The notes under the pieces: generated by a model | The model's database searches: none | What the model was told of the DNA's origin: nothing | What the model saw: only the letters and a program-made list of their open reading frames with translations | Position numbers and translations under genes: made by a program | Origin: Ipomoea triloba | Taxonomy: Eukaryota; Streptophyta; Magnoliopsida; Solanales; Convolvulaceae | DNA: 64,000 nucleotides | Assembly: GCF_003576645.1 (NCBI RefSeq) | Contig: NC_044917.1 | Location: 16,264,290-16,328,289, forward strand | Reading direction: 5' to 3' | In this document: positions 47,140 through 58,393 of the stretch, in pieces | Numbering within the stretch: position 1 is the stretch's first letter | How the letters are laid out: each line of letters starts with the position of its first letter

Positions 47140-47740
47140 CAACGTCAGCTAGTCTTATTAGCCGACGTTGTAGGGTAATTTTTTTGTTTTTAAATTACCT
47201 ACAACGTCGGCTATTTGTAAAGAGCCGACGTTGTAGGGTATTTTATAAGTTTTTGAATAACCTACAACGTCGGCTATTTGTAAAGAGCCGATGTTGTAAG
47301 GTATTTTATTAGTTTTTAAATAACCTACAACGTCGGCTATTTGTAAAGTGCTAACGTTGTAGGGTATTTTAGTAGTTTTTAAATTATCTACAACGTCGGC
47401 TATTTATAAAGAGCCAACGTTGTAGGGTATTTTATTAGTTTTTAAATTACCTACAACGTCGGCTATTTATAAAGAGCCGACGTTGTAGGGTATTTTAGTA
47501 GTTTTTAAATTACCTATAACGTCGGCTATTTGTAAAGAGTCGACGTTATAGGGTATTTTATTAGTTTTTAAATTACCTACAACGTCGGCTATTTGTAAAG
47601 AGCCGACATTGTATGTTTACCTTACAACGTCGGTTAACATTTAGCCGACGTTGTATGTGTACCCTTACAACGTCGGCCAAATCAATGTTGGATTTTAGCA
47701 GACGTTAAAGGGTCCATTTAGCCGACGTTAAAAGCCGTTT
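47140..47740. repeat. CACTA 2 right subterminal array
   Basis: About nine copies of a ~63-67-bp unit, each a hairpin pairing 'CTACAACGTCGGCTATTT' with 'GAGCCGACGTTGTAGGG'. Copies differ by single substitutions, many of them C-to-T or G-to-A at CG sites, as expected from decay of methylated cytosines. Confidence 0.85.
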
Positions 47741-50213
47741 GTGTAGTAGTGGGCACTCAGAGATTTACTTGCAGAAAAAGTTGCATATCTCTCGAGAAAA
47801 TAAGCAAACAACGCTACAATTTCGCCCGCCTACTGAATCTGTAGGAAATCCTTTCATTATTCCTGGTGGTAAATACTCCAATGAAAAGATAAGAGATCGA
47901 GATTATTGCTAGTGCAATCATGGTGCATGAGCGACCATTTAGCATCGTAGAGGATGAAGTGTTCATGTGGGCTTTTGAATATGCAAATTCAAATTTCAAA
48001 AAGGTCACTCGTAAAACAGCAAGAAGCGATTGTTTGCAATTGTATGAAGCTAAAAAGAATACTTTGAAAAAGATTTTGAGTAATGTGAGTAAGGTTAGCA
48101 TTACAACAGACATGTGGAAGTCAAGTCACCAAGTAGTTGAGTACATGGTTGTAACGGGTCATTTTGTTGATGCAAGTTGGAACCTTCAGAAGAGAGTTTT
48201 GAATTTTGTCAAAGTGCCTCCTCCTCGACGGGGAACAGATATAGCAAATGCTATTTTCAAGTGTTTGAGAGGATGGGGTATTGAGAATAAAATATTCTCA
48301 GTAACCGTTGACAATGCATCTTACAATGACTCTTGTGTAAGAAGTTTGAAAGAAAATATGTCATTGAGCAGTAAGATGGTACTTGATGGACAATTATTCT
48401 ATGTTAGATGTTGTGCTCACATTCTGAATTTGTTGGTGCAAGATGGCCTTAGCACTATTAAAGATGTCATTCTCAATGTTCGTGAAAGTGTCAAGTTTAT
48501 AAATTCTTCAGATGCAAGGTTAAAATCATTTCATGAAGTTGTTGAATTAAAAGGATTGAAAGAGAGGAAACTTGTTCTTGATTGTCCAACAAGATGGAAC
48601 TCTACATACTTGATGTTGTGTACTACGGCTAAATTTAAACATGCCTTTTCAGATTACAATGAAAAAGAACCACATTATAAGTATGCACCATCATTTGAGG
48701 ATTGGAACAAGATTGAGAAGGTTTGTCAACTTTTGGAGGTTTTTAACGATGCCACACATGTCATATCAGGTAGTGATTACCCTACTTCTAACTTGTATCT
48801 TGCTGAAATTCAAAGGGTGAAAAAAGCTATTGATAATGCAGCTGAGTCTTTTGATATGTTCATGAGTGAGATGGCAATACCTATGAAAGCAAAATTTGAT
48901 AAATATTGGGGGGAATGTAATTTGCTAATGTCTATTGCATGTGTTTTAGATCCAATGATGAAGTTAAATGGTATTAAGATAACTTTTCCCTTGTTGTATA
49001 AAACACAAAGTGATGTTGAAAAGAATGTGGAAAAGGTGAAAAGGGCATTAGAGGAATTATATCTTGATTATGTGAACTTATTTAGTCAAGATGCTTCCTC
49101 TACTAGTGGACATAGTGAATTCAATGTTGAAAGCACCATTGTGGTTCATGGTGTACGGCAAATGGATAAAGGGATGCAAGAGATATTGACTATGGTCCAC
49201 CGAAGTCAATCATATCCTCTTACAAAATCAGAGTTGGAGACTTATCTTGAGAAAAATCTTGTTATTCATTCTTGTTCTTCTTCATCTTTTTGTGCCTTGG
49301 GGTGGTGGAAAGATAATAGTTTAAAGTTCAAAGTTTTGTCAAAGATGGCTGCTAATATACTAGTTGTTCCTATTTCAAGTGTGGCATCTGAATCCACATT
49401 TAGTGCCGGGAGAAGGGTGATTGATGAATATTGTGCTAGCTTAAATGAACAATCTATTGAAGCTCTTATTTGTGGTGGGGATTGGCTTCGTAACAAGTAT
49501 GGGTTGAAGATAAAAGAAAAGGTAAGAATATTATTTTATATTACTACTTATTTAAAATTTAAAGTTTTATCTTGTAATGGACTTACTTATTCATTATCAT
49601 TTTTTTTCATTGTGTTTGTGTAGGAGGATTCTGGACAAGAGGAGATTATGCTTAAGCCGTGACTTGTTTCATTTTATGTTTGAATATTGTTATGTTTACA
49701 TTGTTGTTATTATGTTTGTATTATGGATTTATGCTTTTGTTGTTGTTAAACTTGTATTTATGTAGTTGTGTTGATCCGTTGGACTTTTGTATTATGGACT
49801 TGTGGTACACAACTTGTATTAGTTGTATTGTTTAATTTTATTACGAACTTTTACTTGTGGTGTTGGATAATGTATTATGAAATATGAACTTTTATGGTTA
49901 ATATAAACTTAGGTATTTTTTGTAAATTTTTTACAGGTATACTTGGCTTAAAAATGTATGCCTTAAATAGGCTCAAAGCCTATTTAAATAGGCTCAAGAC
50001 TTATTTAGGATCTATTTACAAGCCTTTTTAAAAGCCTTTATATTAAATAGGCTTTTAAACAGGCTTCAGGCCAGACCAGGCCAACTGTAGGCTCAGGCTT
50101 GAGCCTAAAAAAAAGCCTACATGCAGGCCTAGGCCCAGGCTTAGGCTTTAGATTTCCATAGCAGGCCTAGACCTAAATTTCTAAAGCCTAGCTTGACCTA
50201 GCCTATTTTCACC

Positions 50214-50483
50214 GGCAAATTATTGCATGCACCATGGTCCACACAGCTGTGTGAACCAAAAATAAAAAGTACATTATCTTTGTACTGAAGGTACATTATT
50301 TGTGTACTGTAGGTACATTATTCGATAGTATATATCAAATAATGTACCTTCAGTACAAAAGTAATGTACCATAAAATAATGTACCTACAGTACAAAAATA
50401 ATGTACCTCCAGTACAAAAATAATGTATTTTTTATTTTTGGTCCACACAGCTGTGTGGACCATGGTCCATGCAATAATGATTG
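50214..50483. mobile_element. 270-bp fold-back MITE (Mutator-like) in the right terminus of the hAT
   Basis: Ends pair over about 55 bp (from ATTATTGCATGCACCATGG inward through GTCCACACAGCTGTGTG). The 9-bp flanks ATTTTCACC (50205-50213) and ATTTCCACC (50484-50492) differ by one base. A 9-bp duplication is the Mutator-like hallmark. The interior repeats 'GTACATTAT' words. Confidence 0.75.
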
Positions 50484-53400
50484 ATTTCCACCCCTACTGA
50501 CTAGGTCAACGGATTTGAAAAATCCTGCCCGACCACCGTTCAACTCGGACTAGGATGTCTCTTGTACCGTTGACACCTGCGTTGTTGAGGCTAAACTTAA
50601 CAGAAAGCCAAGTCATCATCGCCTCCAAAACAAGCAACCAGCAGAACCAACTTTCTTTCACAATTTTTTCCTTTTTTCACTTTTCATCTTTTTCTCATTT
50701 TTCTTTCTTTTTTTTCACTTTTTCTCTTTTTTCTCTTTTTTGTCATTGTGCTCTTTTTTCATTTTTTTTAAAAGGTCATCACTTCCATTTTCAAAATAGA
50801 TCAGGGCGGATAAAAATCCTCAAAGAATATAGAGGGGACATCATCATGAACAATCAAAGAACGCACCCTCGGAGGTAGGTCAGACAGACTATTAAACATG
50901 AACTCTCCATCTTTACCCCCAACCCAATATGCTAATGCAGTCACAAGAAGATTACCTTGCGACAGACATTGAAGAATAGACACAGAGGCACAAGAACAAA
51001 GAAAGCAGAGCCGTGACACATCAGAACCCAAGGACCAAGGAATGGGAACAAAATTATCAACATATCCCTTAAGCTCAGACAATACAGACTCTAAGACCAA
51101 ATATGTAAATCTCTTGGCTAAACACCATTCAAGACAGCGGAACAGTACCCGAAAAATATCCCGAAACCCATCAACTGCAGACATGGCCAAGCCATAGCAA
51201 AACCACCCCCCGGGTTACGCACCAAGGTAGTAGTCCCACCCAAAGACTCAGAGTATGACATATTGATCTTTAGAGAACCATCTGGTGGAAGATCCCATCT
51301 AATAGCATGAACTATGCGCCGAGGCACATGCGACTCCATGTAGGACAAAATGACAGACCAATTCGGTGACAGAATGTGCTCTCTTGGCCACCGCCTAAAG
51401 AGACACTCCGCCAGCCCCTTTCCCACACCATACACCACCCGCGGCACACTGGGCGATCCTCTACTATGCATGCATGCATTTCTGTGTTTCCACAACTCCC
51501 AAAGGATGAGATAAGGTAACCTGCAAACAACAAAGGAAACAAGACGATTACAAGCAACTACCCGCCTCCACTCTGCCAGCAAGGTCCAGAGACCATGATG
51601 ACTGAAGTGAAGGCCCAATGACCACATAAAAAACCGCCACACAGCCTTTGCTGTATCCCCTGTATAGAAAATGTGATCAATTGTTTCCCTAACAGGGGAT
51701 TGGCAACACCAGCACCTAGAGACTATAACGTGTCCAAACTTGGCCATAGCGTCGTCCGTGGGAAAATGCCCGCGAAGCACCCGCCAGGCCAAGAAAGACA
51801 CCTTAAAAGACAGATGCTTGTGCCAGCAATTACTCAAAAGAGGATCAGAGTTCACAGGTTCAACCCTTAACAGAGATTTTGCAGAGGAGAAAGAAAACAT
51901 ACCATCTGAAGTTACCCGCCAAATGGGTATATCAAAAGTCATCTGGCCTAAGCGGGACATGTCCGCCTCCAAACCCACTGGCAGAAGGTCATTATAGGTA
52001 GACAAATTCAATTCCCCATCCTAAATAAAGTCGGACAATAAATCACCAGAGTACTCAACGCCAGGGAAGTGGTAAAGGCGCCCTAGCGGGCCAAAGTCCT
52101 GACCAGTTGTCCCACCAGAGATTAACATCTCCATGAGTCAACCGCCAACCCAAGACTGCCTCTACCTCATCCCTAACGCTAACCATGCGTTTCCAAGTAT
52201 GTGAATCTGAAGACTGCACAAGCTTTGCCACCGGGTGAACACGACTGCAGTACTTAGCTCTCATGAAATTTCCCCACAGAGAATACATTGTGCGAAAATT
52301 CCACCACAGCTTCGCACTAGATGCTCGTACCATCAGTCCTAGATCAAGGAACCCCACACCACCCTCCTTTTTGGGAAGGGCTAGCATTTTCCATGACGCC
52401 CAATTGTAACGAGCACCCCTTGCCTGCCTCCAAAAGAAACCTGCAAAACACCGTTTTAAATACCGGATAACCTGTTTAGGAGGATCACAAGCTGCAAAAA
52501 GATGTAATGGAATAGCCTGCAAAACAGAAGAGATTAATACCGCCTTCCCGCCTTTAGCTAACAACTTGCGTTGCCACCCAAGACACTTAGCCTTCACCTT
52601 GTCCACCATAGAGGATAAATAAACACACTTTTTCGTGCACATCTCTAATCCTACGAATAACACTGCTTGAGGTACGGGGATGCATATAAAAAGCACTTTT
52701 AGGAAAGCTAACCATCTGACCAGAAATCTCCTCATACTCTTTTAATGCCCTAATCACCATGCAGATAGCCCCTGGCTACCAGTACTAAAAATAATAACAT
52801 CATCCGCATACGCTAAGTGATGAATATGAGGAGTACTAGTAAGCTGAGAGAATCTAGGGATACTCTCGTCTAAATGGACACGAGCGATGAACATGGATAG
52901 AACTTCTGCAGCAATGATAAAAAAGACTAGGGGGAAGAGGGTCTCCCTGCCTCAGACCACGAGACGAGGTAAAGAAACCCTCCTTGACACCATTTACAAT
53001 AACAGAATACCAGACATTAGAAACAGCACGGTAAACCAGGTCAATCCAGACCTCACAAAAACCCATCCTGCGCATCACAGAAACAAGAAAAAACCAGGAA
53101 ACCCGGTCATAGGCCTTAGCCATGTCTAGCTTCAGCACTATATCCTGATTTCCTAGCTTTATACCATGAGACATCTCAGAAGCAAGTAAAATATTATCAA
53201 TGATAGACCGCCCCGTAACAAAACCACTCTGGTGAGGCGACAATAACCTAGGGAGGACAGAAGCTAATCTGACAACCATTAACTTAGTAACAATCTTACT
53301 GCTAAAATTGCACAAGCTAATGGGCCTATATTTAACAAATGTCTCTGGATTGGCCTTTTTAGGCAACAAAACAATGGAGGTGTGGGTACTAGACCTGGTG

Positions 53401-53984
53401 AACTCCCTACCAAGGAAGTAACTCCTGACCATATCAACCACATCCCCTTTAACAATATCACAACAAGCCTTATAGAATGCCCGATTAGACCCGTCAGGGC
53501 CAGCGGCACTAACAGAATTCATAGCAAACACAACATTTTTTACCTCTTCTTCCTCAGGTACAACAGTAAGCCAGGCATTATCCTCATCAGTAACTAAACG
53601 CCTAACGCAGTCTAGTTTAGACAAATCAAAATTACCTACCTCCGCTGTGAACATACCCTCAAAAAAAGAGACAGCCTGTTGTGCTATCCCTTGTCTATCC
53701 TCAATCCAGTGCCCTGTGTCATCCTTAACCTTATGGATGTAAAGTTTCCTCCTTTTCTCTTTTACCATCGAGTGAAAGAACTTAGAGTTCCTATCACCTT
53801 CCTGAACAGCCGCCATGTGAGCCTTCTGTTGCCAGTATTCCTCCTCAATAGAAACCTGCCTTTGCAATAGAGCTACACATTCCTTATAGTCATTGAGAGC
53901 CCTATCACCATCTAGGTTCTGTTGCACCACCTCCTCTAAACACTAGTACAAATAAGCAATTTTGCTACACCTGTAAATGAGTAT

Positions 53985-54210
53985 CCGCTACACCTGTAGC
54001 GGTGTAGCGGATTAAGGTGACTCTGATTAGTATGTATTTTCCGCGTCACCCATAAAGGGTGACGCGGATAGTTTTTTTATTATTTTAATAATGATTATCC
54101 GCGTCACCCGTACCGAAGTGGGGTGACGCGGAAAATCATTATTAAATAATATAATAATGGTTTTCCGCGTCACCCACTTCGGTGCGGGTGACGCGGATAA
54201 ATTTTTTTTT
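53985..54210. repeat. CACTA 3 left subterminal hairpins
   Basis: Successive short hairpins: CCGCGTCACCCATAAAGGGT with GACGCGG, and two more with CCGCGTCACCC arms, plus GCTACACCTGTAGCGGTGTA. The right end (57190-57420) has matching but not identical hairpins with CCGCGGCACC arms. Confidence 0.85.
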
Positions 54211-54501
54211 TAATATATTATTTATTTTATGAAATTACCTAATTTTTTTAAAAAAAACTTGTGCAGAATTTTCTAAAACCACCACATCAACACCAAAATT
54301 ACAAACTAATACCAATAAATTAAACTGTCTATTCATAATGATTTTCAAATTAAACCAACATTTCTAATACGTACTGTGAACACAAACATCATCACACAAT
54401 AGTTAATATTTAATAATCTCACAAATATACTTGATACAATTGTTTAACAAAACATAAACATAAGTTAATAATAATAAAGATAATGTTTAAACCAAACCAA
54501 G

Positions 54502-54582
54502 TTACACTTCTATGAAATATTGTGCCCACAACTCTCGAACTTCATCTATTTCGTCCATGGAGTAGGGTGCTACTTCAAATAC
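54502..54582 (-). pseudogene. Terminal Ulp1-like exon in CACTA 3
   Basis: After an acceptor (TTTTATAG), 26 codons encode PYSMDEIDEVRELWAQYFIE and end in TAA at 54504-54502. This resembles the last exon of the Ulp1-like gene in CACTA 2 (EIDEDRDTWAKYF). The catalytic exons are missing here, replaced by the kinase exons upstream. Confidence 0.55.
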
Positions 54583-54783
54583 CTATAAAAAAAATTAATT
54601 AATCAAATTAGTAAACATGCTAATTGATAAATTATAATTTGAGAAACATTCTTCCTTTTTATAGGTAAGAGAAATGTCATATCCTATGAATAGCTTAATC
54701 TTTTTCCACATGTTGCTGTGTCTATCATACTACATTCAGAATTGCTAGTTTGAGATAACGTTAATTGAAGTTCATACACATAC

Positions 54784-55668
54784 CTCTTCGGGAAAGTATA
54801 ATCCATTTGCCTTCTTCATCAATTCAGCCCTGTAAGAGCACTTAAAACTCAGAAACAAGTATATCAAGTAATTCTAAACAAAACCCAATGTTCTTATGAA
54901 CCTCATATTTCTTAATAAACTTACATATCGCCGCCTTCACAGTAGCCAATAACAATGCAAACATAGCAACCCTGCAATTCCATTTGGGAAGATAGCAAAC
55001 AAAGTCGACTTGAGACGAAAGGCTTCTATAAGTCTAAAACTAATTTACTGTGGAATAAAGCCTCTCACCTTCTCCACCCATGCTTCTTTGAATTCAACTG
55101 TATAAGGGTGTTGAACTCGGGCAATTAAAGCCATCTACACATTGAAATTTCAGTGAGATCTCTGTAAAAATTTCCAATCTGGATATTATGCAATCATTTC
55201 CAGCAGAGACAAGACACAAAAGGATCAATATCAAATGCATTTACACATAACTAACATCACCATTTTCTACTAACTGCTATAAATAAGTAATTTTATTAGT
55301 GGTTGTATATAACCAATCAAATTAATGAAGAATCCAAAAATAGAAATGATCCACCATTATTTCTCCCACAACAACAAAGAAAATGCAGCACCTCTTGATA
55401 AGCAGCTCTTCTGCAGCGCTTCGTTTGTCATGCTAACCGAATCTTCTTTAGCACATACCTAACAGACACAAAAGAGAAAGAATTGATATTGGAAAACCTT
55501 GAAATGCCTAAATTTACAAACTTTAGAAGTAAAAGAGAGGAAAGAGAGTGATTGATACTTCTTTTTCTCTTGTCTGTGATGAACGAGAATTGCAGCACCA
55601 AATGCCCCCCTGCCAATCTGTTCCATAATATCATACTGGTCCATTCTCGACTCCGTTGCTATTCCCAT
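54784..55668 (-). pseudogene. Captured NEK (NIMA-related) protein kinase, five exons of the N-lobe
   Basis: Exons in transcript order are 55668-55559, 55458-55392, 55134-55069, 54971-54925 and 54829-54784, all with GT/AG borders kept from a parent gene. They encode MDQYDIMEQIGRGAFGAAIL (glycine loop), YVLKKIRLA (ATP-binding lysine), MALIARVQHPYTVEFKEAWV, GCYVCIVIGYCEGGDM (hinge) and AELMKKANGLYFPEE. This is the first ~110 residues of a plant NEK kinase (usually 400-950 aa). The catalytic loop, activation segment and C-terminal tail are absent. A TGA at 55430-55428 replaces a probable arginine codon. It cannot be an active kinase. Confidence 0.88.
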
Positions 55669-56841
55669 TTGCCCAATACTCTATCTTTAATTTACTCACT
55701 CAAGGACAAAAACACAAGGAAGATACTTTAAAAAGACACAGGAAATGCCTCAACTAAACGCATTCCCATGAAGGGAAGGACTCAATCTAATGTTTGCATC
55801 TCCTGCGACCCATTGGCAGATCAAAGCCGAAGAATACCGACAAACACAAATACATATGTATTCGTCTGTTTGTGGGAAAAGGAAACGCAGGGTGCTTTTG
55901 CCGGGAGTGGGAAAAAGAAATATATATATAGCATATTAAAAAGCTACAAGTAAAACACCATATATAGTGTTTTCAAAAAAAACAAAACACCATATATAGT
56001 TATTTAGTATGGCAGTGTGAACTTTGTTCAAAAAAAAGTATGGCAGTGTGAACTATGAACATATTCAATTTTATTTAGAGGCCAATAACAATAAAATTTA
56101 TTTTCACAATTATTTTTAAAAATTCGAAATAAATAGAGGCCAATAACAATAAAATTAGCAATAAAATTTTTGAACTCATTTACATAGTAATCTTTTTGTT
56201 TTTTTTTTTGTGCAATAATGCAATATAAATTAGAATATGACTTTGGCATTCAGCTCAAACTTACAACTTACAAGTACAACATAACAGAGACTTTACAAGG
56301 CCATTGCTCTGGAAAACTCATCAAGTATAACTGTATAATACTATAAGACAAACAAAGTTTGTATCAGTAAGGAAGCCAGAGTCCAGACCTAACAAAACAC
56401 CACCCTGTATATTCTCATTGCCACTCTTAACACAGAACCAATGAAATGGTGGGGATGATGTTTTAAATACTTGAAAGCTTGCTACTCCTATTTCAAGTTC
56501 TGAGCATAGATTTGCAGTCTATAATCTATGAGGATATAGTTCCACAGACATTAGTTTTGCCATAATTCAATGGGTTACAACCACTGCCCGGATGTCACAA
56601 GAAGATGAGTATAATAGTGTTGCTCTAGAAGTGCCTCTTTCAAACACAAACAAACCTATAACAGCAAATAACCTACAAAGTATAGTTTATCCCATTGAGT
56701 TACTCTGTACAATCAAAGCTTCTGAACTCTTAAAATATCAAATATATCACAAAAACATTAATATTCAAAAAAAAATTAAAAAAAAAAAGATATAAATCAA
56801 TAATGCAATATAATTCGAAATAAACAAATAAATAAATCGAA

Positions 56842-57183
56842 ATGAGAAACTTACCTGAATGGAAATGGCGACCGGATGGACCTTGGACGAACGGAGATGG
56901 CGCCGGCGGCTATACGCGAGAGGAGAAATGGCTGTGGCGGTCGGCGCTCCTGGGTCGCGAACGGCGATGGTCGGCGCTCCTAGTTCGCGAAGGAGATGGC
57001 GGTCGGCGGTGGCAGTCGGCGCCTCGCGAAGGAGATGGTGGCGGTCGGCGGTGTGGTAGTCGGCAGTCTGGAGGAAATCGGCGGTCGCACGGACTGATTT
57101 GGGGGAATGAAGTGCGAAGGATTTGGGGAAATTGGGGGGAAATGTGAAGGATTTGGGGGAAATTGCAGGGGTTTTAAGGCCAT
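56842..57183 (-). other. GC-rich leader-like segment of CACTA 3
   Basis: Minus-strand reading is Pro/Arg-rich low complexity, next to the right subterminal repeats. Comparable C-rich segments sit at the same relative place in CACTA 1 (30300-30625) and CACTA 2 (44380-44480), suggesting 5' untranslated leaders. Open frames on either strand are probably not genes. Confidence 0.45.
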
Positions 57184-58393
57184 AGTTTTCTTATCGCCGC
57201 GGCACCCTCACGTGTGGGTGCCGCGGAAAGATATATATTATTTTAATATTAAATTTTCCGCGGCACCTTCTTATAACGGGTGCCGCGGAAAATTGACACG
57301 TGTTTTTAAATTTTTGAATCCACCACACCTTTCCTTTATAGGTGTAGCGGATTCTTATGTGTTTATTTACAATATTACCATTATTTTATTTTCCTTTACT
57401 TTCCACTACACCTATATTGAGAAGGTGTAGTGTAAAACCATCTTTATATTAGAAATTCTATACTAGTGAAAACCTGCACTTTATCCTCAAGTTCCTGCAA
57501 CTTAGAAAAAATATCACCAAAGGTTTCCTTGCTCCAAGGAGCAAGAACCTTCATTAACCTGCAAAGCTTAGTGGCTAAAACATACATAGGTGCACCCTCA
57601 ATTGGAACCTCCCAACTTTCCCTCACCACACGCAAGAAATCCTCATGTTTAGTCCACACATTCAGAAAGATAAAATGCTTAGGAACAGGTTGAGCAGATA
57701 TGACCTCAGAAGTAACAAGTAAAGGACAGTGGTTAGACGTGGCCCGTGACAAATGACGAACAGATGTCCTAAACAATGATTCCCACACCGAAGTGTAAAG
57801 AAACCTGTCCAAGCGCATCCAAATGGCAGACTCCCTACGCCTCCCATTCCACCAAGTGAAAGAGGAACCATAGGCAGTAGAGTCAATAAGGTCACACGTA
57901 CTCACACACTCCCAAAAATTAGTAGTCTTCCTATGAGGGTAAGGAAGGCCACCTTTTTTCTCATCCACATTTAACAAGTAATTAAAGTCACCCACCACAG
58001 ACCAGGGGACACCAGAAGGGACCTTATCTGAAACTGAGCATAACTCAGCCCATAAAGAAACCCTCAGGCGCTCCCTAGTTTTAGCATACACAAAGGAAAC
58101 CCAAAATGCAGTAGGAATGGTATCATGAATGCATGAAACAGAAACAGATTTATTAGATTCAGATTCAAAATTCAAAGTAAGGTCAGAATTCCAAAAGAGC
58201 CACAACTTATCATTTACCTCAGCAAAAGCAAAGTCAAAGCCAAGTCGTAGTCTAAAGTAATCCAACCTATCATTATCACAAAAAGGTTCAAGAAGACACA
58301 AGATTAAAGGCCTATGTCTTCTGAGCAACACATGCAATCTTTGAAAAGAACCACTCGAGGCAATCCCCCGCACATTCCAAACAAGAAAACACA

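Larger units (their letters stand above)
44031..47751. mobile_element. CACTA element 2, in the hAT transposase gene
   Basis: Ends CACTACTACA (44031) and TGTAGTAGTG (47751), with the 3-bp duplication GGC on both sides (44028-44030, 47752-47754). Subterminal repeats 'CTACAACGTCGGCTATTT...GCCGACGTTGTAG' lie in both ends. A C-rich, CCGCCG-containing leader (44380-44480) ends at a CAGGTAA donor. Cargo is an ABCB transporter exon and three Ulp1-like exons. No CACTA transposase is encoded, so it depends on another copy for movement. 44490-46020 shows no recognised coding content. Confidence 0.92.
43723..49662 (+). pseudogene. hAT transposase (zf-BED, DUF4413, hATC), interrupted
   Basis: Begins MTSNNTNESILEQ after an acceptor-like TTATATAG. 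The BED zinc finger (AVWNDFEEIEVD, CLYCKDKL, STSHLKR) is cut by CACTA 2 at 44031 and resumes with its histidine at 47755. The catalytic region follows: SITTDMWKSS, GHFVDASWNLQKR, FSVTVDNAS, LDCPTRWNSTYLM. DUF4413 (FEDWNKIEKVCQLLEVFND) and the hATC dimerisation motif (VPISSVASESTFSAGRR) come next. A 102-bp intron (49522-49623) precedes a last exon ending in TGA at 49660-49662. Stop 43883-43885 and a one-base shift near 47897 also disable it. The 534-codon main part (47920-49521) is otherwise clean, so decay is recent. Confidence 0.9.
42905..50496 (+). mobile_element. hAT transposon in the LINE 3' UTR
   Basis: The left end is TAGTGGTGGGAATAGGCC; the right end, allowing for a MITE inserted 4 bases from its tip, reads TAGGGGTGAAAATAGGC on the minus strand. 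Flanks are an 8-bp duplication with one change: CTGGCTAG (42897-42904) and CTGACTAG (50497-50504). Subterminal 'AGGCCTA' repeats fill 42905-43090 and 49960-50205. It carries a transposase gene and a nested CACTA element. A tandem duplication (43350-43486 and 43556-43690) lies in the AT-rich leader. Confidence 0.85.
53941..57468. mobile_element. CACTA element 3, in the LINE ORF2
   Basis: Ends CACTAGTA (53941) and TACTAGTG (57468), with the 3-bp duplication AAA (53938-53940, 57469-57471). Deleting the element and one AAA re-joins the LINE reading frame. Hairpin subterminal repeats lie at both ends. Cargo on the minus strand is five NEK kinase exons and a terminal Ulp1-like exon. No transposase gene is present. 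55669-56840 is AT-rich with no supported gene, and 56860-57180 is a GC-rich, leader-like stretch. Confidence 0.92.

Noticed and set aside
47140..47740. CRISPR-like regular array
   Set aside because: The units are contiguous hairpin repeats without unique spacers, are mutated by CG decay, and belong to a CACTA end in a plant genome.
56592..56795. 67-codon ORF in CACTA 3
   Set aside because: It is an AT-rich stretch ending in a poly-Lys run from an A homopolymer, with no domain.
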